A stretch of 11,776 nt of DNA from NCBI GenBank assembly GCA_002440885.1, contig DJVY01000082.1:1-11776 (forward strand), written 5' to 3'. This stretch comes from Bacteroidales bacterium UBA6244 (GTDB lineage Bacteria > Bacteroidota > Bacteroidia > Bacteroidales > F082). How positions within the stretch are numbered: the stretch's first letter is position 1; each line of letters starts with the position of its first letter. Both the position numbers and the translations under genes were made by a program. The notes under the pieces were generated by a model, which saw only the letters and a list, made by a program, of their open reading frames with translations, ran no database searches and was not told the DNA's origin. This document shows, piece after piece, positions 1 to 6,786 of this stretch.

Positions 1-1052
1 CTAATATCATCAAGTATCAGATTCTGATGTGAACCTGCTTTAACGTTATTAAATAGCTTAGCCTGTCCTTCCTCCGATTGTAGATAAATCATTACCCAAT
101 TTAATAGTCTAGGATTTTTAAATTTGGCAATTGCAATTGCTCCTCCGATAAATGATTTTTTTGCATTTTGGAAAATACCTACATTGCCAATTTTCCCTGA
201 AATAGAAATCAGTAAACACCATTCATCCAGTAATATCATTGGAAATTTATCGGCAACCTTCTCTGGGATGTAGTAGTCTGTTTCAAAATTGAACCAAAAT
301 CCCTCAAAATCTTTATTTTGGATAAAGGGGATGGTCCCTCTCTGATAACTATTTAGTAGATTTGGTTTTATATGAGTTGAGTAGTCGAACCCAGTTTGCT
401 TGGTGAATGTCTTACATAAACTTTCAAAATCTTGCGTTTCCCAGACTTCCTTATGTTCAAGTAATTTTTGTACTACACCTTTTCTTAGGAGTTTTTTCTT
501 GGCTATCTTTTTTTCGAGGGCTTGAATAAGGGCATCGGTATCGGATAGTACCTGGGCAATGGCTTTTTGCTCAGTGAGGGTTGGGGGAAGTGGAAATAAT
601 CCATTTTTTAAAATATTATTGTAAAGCCTTTGAATAGTACCTCCTTCTGTTCTAAATTTAACAATTGAAAAAACGTGTTTTAAATATTCATTGGGAATTA
701 CTTGATTGTTATTTTCAATCCACACAATATTTGAATCTTGAAAGTATGAATCCTCACCATTATAGACAATCGTTTTTCCAATTGTACCCGCAGCAGAAAT
801 TAAAACAGACCCTATTCGTGGGAAAGAATATTTTTTTCTAAACTCACAATAAATTTCTTTGGAAATATATGCATCGGGTTCCTTCCCAAAGGTGCCAATT
901 TTATAGAAGGGAATATCTCCACTATCTTTAGTTTGATAACTAAAAATTCTTTTACACATTCTAACATCACCAAGATTACCTAAAGATTTTACCTTCCAAT
1001 CTTCAGGAATTACTCCCACCTCTGTATTTTTATAACCTTCCTCTAATTCCAT
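1..1052 (-). CDS. hsdS: Type I restriction-modification specificity subunit HsdS (partial, runs off left edge)
   Basis: HsdS chooses the DNA target of a type I restriction-modification enzyme by bridging two HsdM methylase subunits. Reading leftward from ATG at 1052, 350 codons stay open to the window edge. The start reads MELEEGYKNTEVGVIPEDWK, a common HsdS beginning. Residues ~20-155 form target-recognition domain 1. Residues ~160-200 contain the central conserved helix of the family (TEQKAIAQVLSDTDALIQ, then LEKKI and GVVQKLL). Residues ~205 onward begin target-recognition domain 2, which contains the typical ISGKIGNVGIF stretch. The second half of TRD2 and the C-terminal helix are not in the window. 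The ATG overlaps the end of hsdM by 10 bp, so the two are probably co-transcribed and translationally coupled. The gene looks markedly more AT-rich than its neighbours, as is common for exchanged specificity genes. The family assignment is firm, but the target sequence cannot be read from the protein. Confidence 0.92.
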   Translation of the reverse strand, partial: MELEEGYKNTEVGVIPEDWKVKSLGNLGDVRMCKRIFSYQTKDSGDIPFYKIGTFGKEPDAYISKEIYCEFRKKYSFPRIGSVLISAAGTIGKTIVYNGEDSYFQDSNIVWIENNNQVIPNEYLKHVFSIVKFRTEGGTIQRLYNNILKNGLFPLPPTLTEQKAIAQVLSDTDALIQALEKKIAKKKLLRKGVVQKLLEHKEVWETQDFESLCKTFTKQTGFDYSTHIKPNLLNSYQRGTIPFIQNKDFEGFWFNFETDYYIPEKVADKFPMILLDEWCLLISISGKIGNVGIFQNAKKSFIGGAIAIAKFKNPRLLNWVMIYLQSEEGQAKLFNNVKAGSHQNLILDDI

Positions 1053-3451
1053 GAGAATCCCATTTTTTGAAGGTGAGCATTAACGGCAGCTTCCAAATCA
1101 TCTACCAGTTTATTAGTTTCGGGAAGTGGGGTGTCGTAGCGTTCAGCCAGTTCTTTAATACGGTTGGTTAAACGCTGGCTAATCTGGTCTATTTCAGAGC
1201 TGATGGCATTTTTAATGGAGGTCAGCCATTTGTCGTTTATCACCAGTGATTTTATTTCCTCAACGGTAAGTTGTGGATATTTGGCATAGAGTTTATCATC
1301 TAACTCCTGTTCTTTTTCTTTAATCTGTTTGTTGGTAGTAGCCAACTGGGTATGTAATTTTACATAGGTTTGCAAAGCCTTTAGTTCGTCTTTTAAATCG
1401 GGGTCTTTTTCCTGTTGTATTTCCTGGATGCGTTTTTGGGCATTGCCTTTATTTATTTTGTCGAGTTCTTCAAAAAGTCCTTCTTCGCCACCGTGTTCTT
1501 CCTCCATTTCGGAAATTTCGCTACTCAATGTTTCTTTGGTGTTTTCCAATTCTGTTAGAGTGCCTTTTTCAATAAAAAAATAACGGTTAATAACCAATTC
1601 CTTCGGAATAAGGTCGCAGGCCCAACCTTTATCTACCATTTTCTTCTGCTTGTTCTCTACCAGAATGCGATAGGTTTCCGCCTTCCAGCCATCATAAGAA
1701 ATAATGTAGGCATCGTCCTGCATTACATCGTACCAATAACTTAACAGGTGTTGGTACACATCGTAATTGTCAACCAGGGGTTTGTTTTCGTAAGCGTTTA
1801 ACAGGTTATCGGAAATATCTGCTATCACTTGTTTCGGGTGGCAGTCTTTATCCAAGGCTTTCAGGTAAGTCTCGGATTCCTTTTCCCAAGTGGCAAAAAG
1901 TACATTCATTTTGCCCATAAACGATACAAATTCGGGATGCCCGTAAATGGTATTGTTGATTTGGTCGTGCTCAATATTCAAATTGGAATAACCGGGGCGT
2001 GATTGGCTGAATAAATCGCCTTTTAAGGTTGGAAACACCTTCCAGTACCTTTTCAAATCGTTGATGTCGGCATCGGGGATTCCACCGTTTAAATGTGCAT
2101 CAATATCTTGTATGTCTTCCTTTTCCTGTGCATCGATGTAGCGCGGGATATTCAGATTGTACTCGTTTTCCTCGATGGTGGAAACATAAATCATTTTGCT
2201 GTAACCGCTGATAATGGTTTCATTGTTGAACACGTCGGTTATTTTGCGAATATCCTGTTCGCGCAAACGGTTTTTATTGCCATCTTTTTTGAAGCCTTTG
2301 CTGGCATCAATCATAAAAATGGCTTTGCGGTTATGAGCATTCTCTTTATCCAGCACAATAATACAAGCTGGAATACCTGTGCCAAAGAATAAGTTGGCCG
2401 GTAAGCCAATAATCCCTTTGATATAGCCTTTTTTGATGAGGTTCTTGCGAATTTCGGCTTCTGCATTTCCCCGAAACAAAACACCATGCGGCAAAATGCA
2501 AGCACCTTTGCCATGACGCTTAAGCGAGCGTACAATGTGGAGCAGGTAAGCGAAATCACCGTTTTTAGATGGTGGAACACCATAGCTTTCAAAGCGATTG
2601 TATTTCCCATCTTCAGGAAGTGATAAACCGTTACTCCAACGTTTGTCGCTAAATGGAGGATTGGCAACCACATAGTCGAATTGCTTCATGTTTCCGTGTT
2701 CCTCAAAAAGTGGTTTTGCCAGCGTGTTGCCTTGTTTTATTTCGGCAGTTGGGTAATCGTGCAGAATCATATTCATACGGGCCAGGGCAGAGGTAGCAGA
2801 ATCTTTTTCCTGTCCAAATAGGGTTACTTTGGCTTTTGCAGCTGTACCGATGCGTAACAACAGAGAACCGGAACCACAAGTGGGGTCGTAAACTTCTGTT
2901 TTTGCAGTTGTTTCCGCTTTGGAAATACCAATAATCATCGCCATAATGCGGCTGACTTCCGCAGGGGTATAAAACTGTCCTTTACTTTTTCCACTTTCGG
3001 TAGCAAAGTGGCGCATCAGGTACTCATAGGCGTCACCTAAAATATCATCACCTTCGGCACGGTTTTTACTAAAGTCCAACTCCGGTTTTTCAAAAATAGC
3101 AATCAGGTTGGTGAGTCGGTCGACCATTTCCTTACCATCACCCAGCTTGGTTACATCGTTAAAGTCGGGCATATCCGAAAGGTTATTGGCATCCTTTAGG
3201 GGCGCAATAATCTTTTTGTTGATTTGGTCTCCAATATCCGCTTTACCTTTGAGGGCAACCATATCTTTAAAACTGGCTCCATGTGGTATTGTAATTGGTG
3301 CATAAAGTTGATTTGCCCACTTGTCGCTGATATACTTAACAAAGAGCATCACCAATACATAATCTTTATACTGGCTTGCATCCATCCCTCCACGCAGTTC
3401 GTCACAGCTTGCCCACAACGAACTATATAATTCTGATTTCTTTATTGCCAT
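1043..3451 (-). CDS. hsdM: Type I restriction-modification DNA methyltransferase subunit HsdM
   Basis: This is the N6-adenine methylase subunit of a type I R-M system, using S-adenosylmethionine. Numbering is from ATG at 3451 (802 aa); an in-frame TTG at 3463 would add four residues and is less likely. The helical HsdM_N domain is at ~1-130 (LWASCDELRGGMDASQYKDY). GQFYTP is at 158-163, SAM motif I DPTCGSG at 189-195, and catalytic motif IV NPPF at 264-267. A long C-terminal extension (~600-802) rich in E, K and Q looks like coiled coil. At ~800 aa it exceeds the classical ~500 aa HsdM, but a longer HsdM group with such tails exists. All catalytic motifs are intact, so it is probably active. 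There is no clear ribosome binding site. TAnnTTTG-like -7 candidates read leftward at 3461-3468 (almost leaderless) and at 3562-3569. hsdS follows with a 10-bp overlap. Confidence 0.96.
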   Translation of the reverse strand: MAIKKSELYSSLWASCDELRGGMDASQYKDYVLVMLFVKYISDKWANQLYAPITIPHGASFKDMVALKGKADIGDQINKKIIAPLKDANNLSDMPDFNDVTKLGDGKEMVDRLTNLIAIFEKPELDFSKNRAEGDDILGDAYEYLMRHFATESGKSKGQFYTPAEVSRIMAMIIGISKAETTAKTEVYDPTCGSGSLLLRIGTAAKAKVTLFGQEKDSATSALARMNMILHDYPTAEIKQGNTLAKPLFEEHGNMKQFDYVVANPPFSDKRWSNGLSLPEDGKYNRFESYGVPPSKNGDFAYLLHIVRSLKRHGKGACILPHGVLFRGNAEAEIRKNLIKKGYIKGIIGLPANLFFGTGIPACIIVLDKENAHNRKAIFMIDASKGFKKDGNKNRLREQDIRKITDVFNNETIISGYSKMIYVSTIEENEYNLNIPRYIDAQEKEDIQDIDAHLNGGIPDADINDLKRYWKVFPTLKGDLFSQSRPGYSNLNIEHDQINNTIYGHPEFVSFMGKMNVLFATWEKESETYLKALDKDCHPKQVIADISDNLLNAYENKPLVDNYDVYQHLLSYWYDVMQDDAYIISYDGWKAETYRILVENKQKKMVDKGWACDLIPKELVINRYFFIEKGTLTELENTKETLSSEISEMEEEHGGEEGLFEELDKINKGNAQKRIQEIQQEKDPDLKDELKALQTYVKLHTQLATTNKQIKEKEQELDDKLYAKYPQLTVEEIKSLVINDKWLTSIKNAISSEIDQISQRLTNRIKELAERYDTPLPETNKLVDDLEAAVNAHLQKMGFSWN

Positions 3452-3578
3452 AATTGAAAACAAAAATAAACAAAAAAGAGTAAATGGAAAATAAAATATC
3501 GTAAATTACATAAAATGAAGATCTTAAATAAATAGTAGAAAATATATTTAACATTTGATGACAAAATTAAAATAACCG

Positions 3579-4286
3579 CTAATCGCAGACGCCGTCAATA
3601 GAACAACTTTGGCCACGGGTGACCTCGATCTTTATTTCGGGGTTAGCCTTTCGCCACTCGGCATATGACTTCTCCAGCGCTTGCGTAAATGCCTGCGGAG
3701 GCTGAGCGCCCGACACGGCATACTTCCTGTCGAACACGAAGAACGGCACACCGTTCACGCCAATAGCGCGCGCTTCATCGATATCCTTTCTTGCCAAATC
3801 GGCATACTTATCATCAGTCAGGGCGTTCCTGATCTCCGTCTCGTTTAGTCCGGCCTCCTTGCCCAACTCGACAAGTGTATCATCATCAGCGATATTTTTA
3901 CCATCAGTAAAGAAAGCCTTGAACAACAGCTCCTCAACACCGTTGCCCAAGCCGCGGGTCTTAGCGAGCTGAATCAGCCTGTGCGCCTTGAAGGAGTTAA
4001 CCATCACCGCCTTATCCATGTTATATTCGAGTCCCGCACCCTGAGCTGACTGCGTAATATTCTGCAGCATCGAGGAGACCTGCTGAGAGCTCATCCCCTT
4101 ATGCTTCACAAGATAATCGTGCTGACTCTCATTTGCCACTTCAGGAATTGAGGGATCAAGCTGAAAACTCTTCCACTCAACATCAATCTTATCCTTATTG
4201 TCAAACTGCTCCAGCGCTGTTTCAAAATTACGTTTGCCGATGTAACAAAACGGGCACATCACATCACTCCATATTTCAATTTTCAT
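3579..4286 (-). CDS. DsbA-family oxidoreductase, FrnE-like
   Basis: This is a thioredoxin-fold protein of the DsbA/FrnE (2-hydroxychromene-2-carboxylate isomerase-like) family, predicted to catalyse thiol-disulfide exchange. Numbering is from ATG at 4286 (235 aa); a TTG at 4295 would add three residues. The first strand is followed by the redox motif CPFC at residues 11-14. The helical insertion spans ~60-165, and the cis-proline segment GVPFFVF is at ~179-185. The protein ends with a second cysteine pair, Cys228 and Cys234, in SCSIDGVCD. There is no signal peptide, so it should act in the cytoplasm, as FrnE proteins do. It is followed on the same strand by hsdM after a ~127-nt gap with no obvious terminator, so read-through is possible. 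It has its own good -7 promoter element. The substrate is unknown and a stress role is only inferred from family members. Confidence 0.92.
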   Translation of the reverse strand: MKIEIWSDVMCPFCYIGKRNFETALEQFDNKDKIDVEWKSFQLDPSIPEVANESQHDYLVKHKGMSSQQVSSMLQNITQSAQGAGLEYNMDKAVMVNSFKAHRLIQLAKTRGLGNGVEELLFKAFFTDGKNIADDDTLVELGKEAGLNETEIRNALTDDKYADLARKDIDEARAIGVNGVPFFVFDRKYAVSGAQPPQAFTQALEKSYAEWRKANPEIKIEVTRGQSCSIDGVCD

Positions 4287-4322
4287 TCTATTCAAACTTT
4301 AGTATAAATCAATATTATACTA

Positions 4323-4330
4323 CAAATTTA
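4323..4330 (-). promoter_or_regulatory. Predicted Bacteroidetes -7 promoter element for the FrnE-like gene
   Basis: On the minus strand this reads TAAATTTG, a full match to the Bacteroidetes -7 consensus TAnnTTTG, 36 nt upstream of the ATG at 4286. The -33 half is not well conserved, so this rests on the -7 match and position. Confidence 0.4.
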
Positions 4331-4522
4331 ATACTTTCTGATGAGAACATCCTTTGAATCTTTGACAAGTGACGTTTGCCTGTAAATTTTTCAAACCGAC
4401 AACCCGCTTTATCATTGCTTTTAAGGCTAGGTTATTGAGTTTGTCTTGCAGTTATTAACTATATCGATTTCAATTTATTCTGCGTAGTTATTGTATCTTC
4501 TTTCCAGACAGCTGATACATAA

Positions 4523-4546
4523 AAAAGGCCATGTGAAGTGGCTTTT
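4523..4546. terminator. Possible bidirectional intrinsic terminator hairpin
   Basis: The arms GCCA (4528-4531) and TGGC (4539-4542) enclose a 7-nt loop. The hairpin is flanked by an A-run on the left and TTTT on the right, so a U-tract would follow the stem on either strand. The stem is only 4 bp, extendable with a bulge through the A/T flanks. It has no obvious intact upstream gene to terminate. Confidence 0.3.
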
Positions 4547-4607
4547 GAGTTAAAAAGAAAACGAAAACACTATTTTAGATGATGTTAACTTGCACTACCT
4601 TATATAG

Positions 4608-4817
4608 TTTTGGGATAATTATTTTATTTCGGGCTTAATGATACATCGTTCTTGGGAAAACATCTCCCTTTATGCTAACTTTGAGAATTTTACAGACACG
4701 TGGCAAACCCGTTTTGACACGATTTACACAGGTTCGATGACAAATCCGATATTTAGAGATATTTATGCACCACCGGATGGTTTTGTTTTTAATACAGGAA
4801 TAATAATCAAGCTATAA
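4608..4817 (+). pseudogene. TonB-dependent receptor, C-terminal remnant
   Basis: An open frame of 69 codons starts right after an in-frame TAG (4605-4607) and ends with TAA at 4815-4817. It reads as the last beta-strands of a TonB-dependent outer-membrane receptor: an ISGLMIHRSWENISLYANFE segment, then FTDTWQTRFDTIYTGS, then NPIFRDIYAPPDG and the terminal strand FNTGIIIKL. The FENxTDxxQTRF...FRDIYAPxDG pattern is typical of barrel ends in Bacteroidetes receptors. Intact receptors are ~700-1000 aa, so the plug and nearly all of the barrel are missing. The only internal start is ATG at 4638 (~59 codons), which could not form a barrel. Only 3 nt separate its stop from the next ATG, which suggests an operon with the HMA-CDF gene, probably for metal uptake. 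Family assignment is from recognition of the motif pattern. Confidence 0.8.
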
Positions 4818-4820
4818 AAA

Positions 4821-5033
4821 ATGAAAAAAGCTATATTTAAAATCAGTGGGATGGATTGTCCAAGTGAGGAAAACCTCATACGCATGAAACTTGAAAATAT
4901 TGATAGTATCGTAGATCAGGAATACGATTTAACAAACAGAACATTAACTGTTATCCATGATAATGACATAGATCAAATTGATTCTGCAATTGCAGAACTA
5001 AATCTCGATTCTAAATTACTTGAAAATGAGTAA
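4821..5033 (+). CDS. HMA-domain metal-binding protein (N-terminal half of a broken HMA-CDF transporter)
   Basis: This 70-aa protein has the ferredoxin-like heavy-metal-associated fold: a first strand KKAIFKISGM, then the metal-loop position DCPSEENLIRMKL (residues 12-24), a second strand around IVDQEYDLTNRTLTVIH, and a last helix IDQIDSAIAELN. The usual GMxCxxC loop is altered. Cys13 is present but the second cysteine is replaced, giving CPSEE, so a soft-metal CxxC site is absent and acidic residues may take part. The stop TAA (5031-5033) lies in the same frame as the following membrane domain (open from 5034). I infer that this was the N-terminal domain of one ~264-aa cation transporter interrupted by a nonsense change. 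The soluble domain could still be made alone. Confidence 0.82.
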   Translation: MKKAIFKISGMDCPSEENLIRMKLENIDSIVDQEYDLTNRTLTVIHDNDIDQIDSAIAELNLDSKLLENE

Positions 5034-5615
5034 GTTAACTTTACAAAACTAAAGGATGAAGATAAAAAGCAACATAAAACATTGTGGATTGTTCTATTAA
5101 TCAACTTTGGATTTTTCATTATTGAAATGACTACAGGGTTATTTTCTGTATCAATGGGATTAGTTGCTGATAGCATCGATATGCTAGCTGACGCTTTGGT
5201 ATATGGCATGAGCTTATTAGCAGTAGGTGCGGCAACCATCCGCAAAAAGAGAGTAGCCCTGTTCAGTGGTATAATTCAGATAATACTTGCACTTCTAGGG
5301 TTGACTGAAGTTGTACGACGTTTTACCGGAATTGAACAGATGCCGCATTTTCAAACGATGATTGTTATTTCATTACTGGCACTTGTTGCCAATTCAATAT
5401 GCCTGTGGTTTTTACAACGACAAAATAGCAAAGATGCCCATATGAAGGCAAGTGTAATATTCTCGGCAAACGATGTTATTATTAATATTGGGGTAATTGT
5501 TGCAGGTTTGCTGATATGGTTGACGGACAGCATGATACCCGACTTGATCGTCGGGATTATTATATTTTTAATTGTGATACAGGGAGCAATAAGAATTCTT
5601 AAATTGGCAAAATAG
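5034..5615 (+). pseudogene. Cation diffusion facilitator-like transporter domain, cut from its HMA domain by an in-frame stop
   Basis: The frame continues directly from the HMA ORF after TAA 5031-5033. A charged linker is followed by six predicted membrane helices. Numbered from the TTG at 5082, these are ~2-20, 25-50, 61-78, 92-110, 124-146 and 150-173. CDF-like features are the GLVADSIDMLAD segment of helix 2, with a DxxxD pair at 33/37, and SANDVIIN in helix 5, with Asp131. The helix-5 histidine of YiiP-type sites appears to be Phe127. The protein ends after helix 6, so the soluble CDF C-terminal domain is lacking. No ATG precedes helix 1. Only the TTG at 5082 could start an intact six-helix product, so this is probably a broken gene unless the stop is read through or TTG is used. 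With the receptor remnant upstream, it suggests a decaying metal-transport operon. Confidence 0.72.
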
Positions 5616-5672
5616 AATTTTACAGCTTTTCATGTTATAAGATATTTCATACAAATAACAGACATGTATTAA

Positions 5673-5873
5673 GTTTTTCTTTTTCGACCAGAAGTATTGT
5701 TGTTTTTAGAAGACCTCAGATAATTCTATCGGACACCCGATCTGTGAAGCTCACGTTAAATTTGATTTGCTGTTTGAGCGTAGCGAGTTCAAATCAAATA
5801 GTGGGCAAGCAGCAAACGGGTGATAGAATTATCGTAGTCGAGAAGAACAACAATAATTCAGAAAAAGAAAAAC
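5673..5873. repeat. Long imperfect palindrome, copy 1 (MITE-like)
   Basis: This is a ~201-bp element whose left and right halves are reverse complements with small indels. The outer arms begin GTTTTTCTTTTTC. Next comes a segment around ATTGTTGTT, then AGATAATTCTATC with ACCCG, and then TTTGATTTG near the centre. The matching right-hand segments are CAAATCAAA, CGGGTGATAGAATTATC, ACAACAATAATTC and GAAAAAC. The same sequence recurs at 7730-7930 in the same orientation with ~90% identity by eye, and similarity extends over 5672-5890. It encodes no recognisable protein and would fold into one long hairpin as RNA or single-stranded DNA. A miniature inverted-repeat element is the best guess. A possible TATTAA occurs on both sides (5667-5672 and 5879-5884), but copy 2 does not share it. 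Confidence 0.85.
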
Positions 5874-5907
5874 GGGCATATTAAGGACTACATTAAAACG
5901 AAAGCAA

Positions 5908-5925
5908 AAATTATTTACCGATGCA
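5908..5925. repeat. 18-bp duplicate of the mnmE 3' end (att-like, copy 1)
   Basis: The sequence AAATTATTTACCGATGCA matches 17 of 18 bases of 7953-7970, which is the end of mnmE (codons for CIGK and the stop, read on minus). It lies 17 nt beyond the shared palindrome flank, against 6 nt in copy 2. The pair brackets about 2.0 kb containing abiEi, abiEii and palindrome copy 2. The 3' end of mnmE (thdF/trmE) is a known integration site, for example for SGI1. Calling this an attachment site is inference, because no integrase gene is present in the interval. Confidence 0.5.
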
Positions 5926-5970
5926 GGAAATGCAATATATTTATTATCAGCGATATGGGAGAAATGCGAT

Positions 5971-6000
5971 ACAAATACAAATACAAATACAAATACAAAT
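5971..6000. repeat. Tandem hexanucleotide repeat (ACAAAT)x5
   Basis: There are five perfect tandem copies of ACAAAT in the non-coding stretch between palindrome copy 1 and abiEi, ~160 bp upstream of the abiEi start. Short tandem repeats can change length by slippage, but this one is well away from the predicted abiE promoter, so an effect on expression is uncertain. Confidence 0.95.
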
Positions 6001-6086
6001 TCAGATTCAACTTAAATCTTAAAAGTGAATAAATTCGCCGGATTTAATTGGTCTTTCTGCACTTTTCATCGCAATGATTGTCATTA

Positions 6087-6127
6087 TTTGCATAGATAAT
6101 CGAGAAAAAGTCGATTATGTGTGCAAA
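6087..6127. promoter_or_regulatory. Inverted-repeat operator candidate upstream of abiEi-abiEii
   Basis: The left arm TTTGCATAGATAATCGA (6087-6103) and the right arm TCGATTATGTGTGCAAA (6111-6127) are inverted copies matching at 15 of 17 positions around a 7-nt spacer. The site ends 7 bp before the predicted -7 element and so covers the -33 region. AbiEi proteins are known to repress their own operon by binding inverted repeats upstream, which fits this position. Binding here is inferred. Confidence 0.65.
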
Positions 6128-6134
6128 AAGTTAC

Positions 6135-6142
6135 TATATTTG
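6135..6142 (+). promoter_or_regulatory. Predicted -7 promoter element of the abiE operon
   Basis: TATATTTG matches the Bacteroidetes -7 consensus TAnnTTTG and ends 20 nt before the abiEi ATG. The -33 position falls inside the inverted repeat at 6087-6127, so a repressor bound there would block polymerase. Confidence 0.55.
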
Positions 6143-6162
6143 CAGTGAGAAACTAATAAAAA

Positions 6163-6786
6163 ATGGAATCATTAGCAGAATTTGGTGTAATTCCAATAGA
6201 TTACGCATCACTTGAGGCAAGTTATCCATCACTCAAATCATTGGGAGATAAAGTGAGTGAGTTAGAAAGACAGGGCATAATAATTCGTCTTAAGCGCGGG
6301 TTATATGTTGTATCGCCAGAAATTTCAAAGAAAGAGATATCTGTAGAATTGATTGCCAATCATATTTACGGACCCTCCTATGTGTCCAAGGAGAGTGCAC
6401 TTAGGTTTTATGGATTAATTCCTGAGAGAGTATATAATACAGTTTCTATGACACTAAAAAGAAGTAAAAGATTCAGAAATCAGTTAGGCCAATTTGATTA
6501 CGTTACTTGTCCAGCAGACTATTATTCAATAGGTATCCGCCAGGTTGTCCGCGATGATTATGCATTTCAAATTGCCACTCCCGAAAAAGCATTATGCGAT
6601 CAAATCGTATATACACCTAAACTGCAATTACGATCCGTTAAAACGCTTGAAGCATATTTAGAAGAAGACATACGACTTGACATGGATGAGTTTTATAAAA
6701 TGGATGCATCCATTTTTGAGCAGTGTGTAGAAGAAAGCAAGAAAAAGAAAACAGTAAGCCTTATAATAAAACTATTAAAACAATGA
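6163..6786 (+). CDS. abiEi: AbiEi-type antitoxin and transcriptional repressor (type IV toxin-antitoxin)
   Basis: This is the antitoxin of an AbiE abortive-infection module. In characterised members it represses its own operon and neutralises the toxin without forming a stable complex (type IV). The 207-aa protein starts with a winged helix-turn-helix: SLGDKVSELERQGIIIRLKR with the wing GLYVV at ~26-50. The C-terminal AbiEi domain includes SKESALRFYGLIPERV (~75-90) and ATPEKALCDQI (~138-148), a segment usual in this family. A lysine-rich tail ends the protein. The stop TGA overlaps the ATG of the toxin gene (ATGA, 6783-6786), which favours coupled translation with antitoxin first. The promoter has a TATATTTG -7 element and a long inverted repeat that is probably its own binding site. 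The whole operon sits between two palindromic repeats, which suggests horizontal transfer. Confidence 0.88.
   Translation: MESLAEFGVIPIDYASLEASYPSLKSLGDKVSELERQGIIIRLKRGLYVVSPEISKKEISVELIANHIYGPSYVSKESALRFYGLIPERVYNTVSMTLKRSKRFRNQLGQFDYVTCPADYYSIGIRQVVRDDYAFQIATPEKALCDQIVYTPKLQLRSVKTLEAYLEEDIRLDMDEFYKMDASIFEQCVEESKKKKTVSLIIKLLKQ

Larger units (their letters stand above)
4287..4607. other. Intergenic region with little content between divergent loci
   Basis: About 320 bp separate the FrnE-like gene (minus) from the receptor remnant (plus). It holds the predicted promoter of the former and one hairpin at 4528-4546. No tRNA, ORF of interest or other repeat was recognised. The 5' part of the receptor gene should lie here if the gene were intact, but no recognisable receptor sequence was found, which indicates a deletion. 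Confidence 0.5.

Noticed and set aside
2311..2673. 120-codon minus-strand frame inside hsdM
   Set aside because: It is an alternative frame of hsdM with no family resemblance.
4590..4612. Promoter TTG plus TAGTTTTG ahead of the receptor remnant
   Set aside because: The -7 motif fits, but the gap to the TTG is only 12 bp against the ~19-21 expected, so the pairing is probably chance.
5667..5884. TATTAA on both sides of palindrome copy 1 as a target-site duplication
   Set aside because: The right-hand flank is shared with copy 2 (GATTAAGGACTA), so the repeat unit extends past it. Copy 2 has no matching left duplication.
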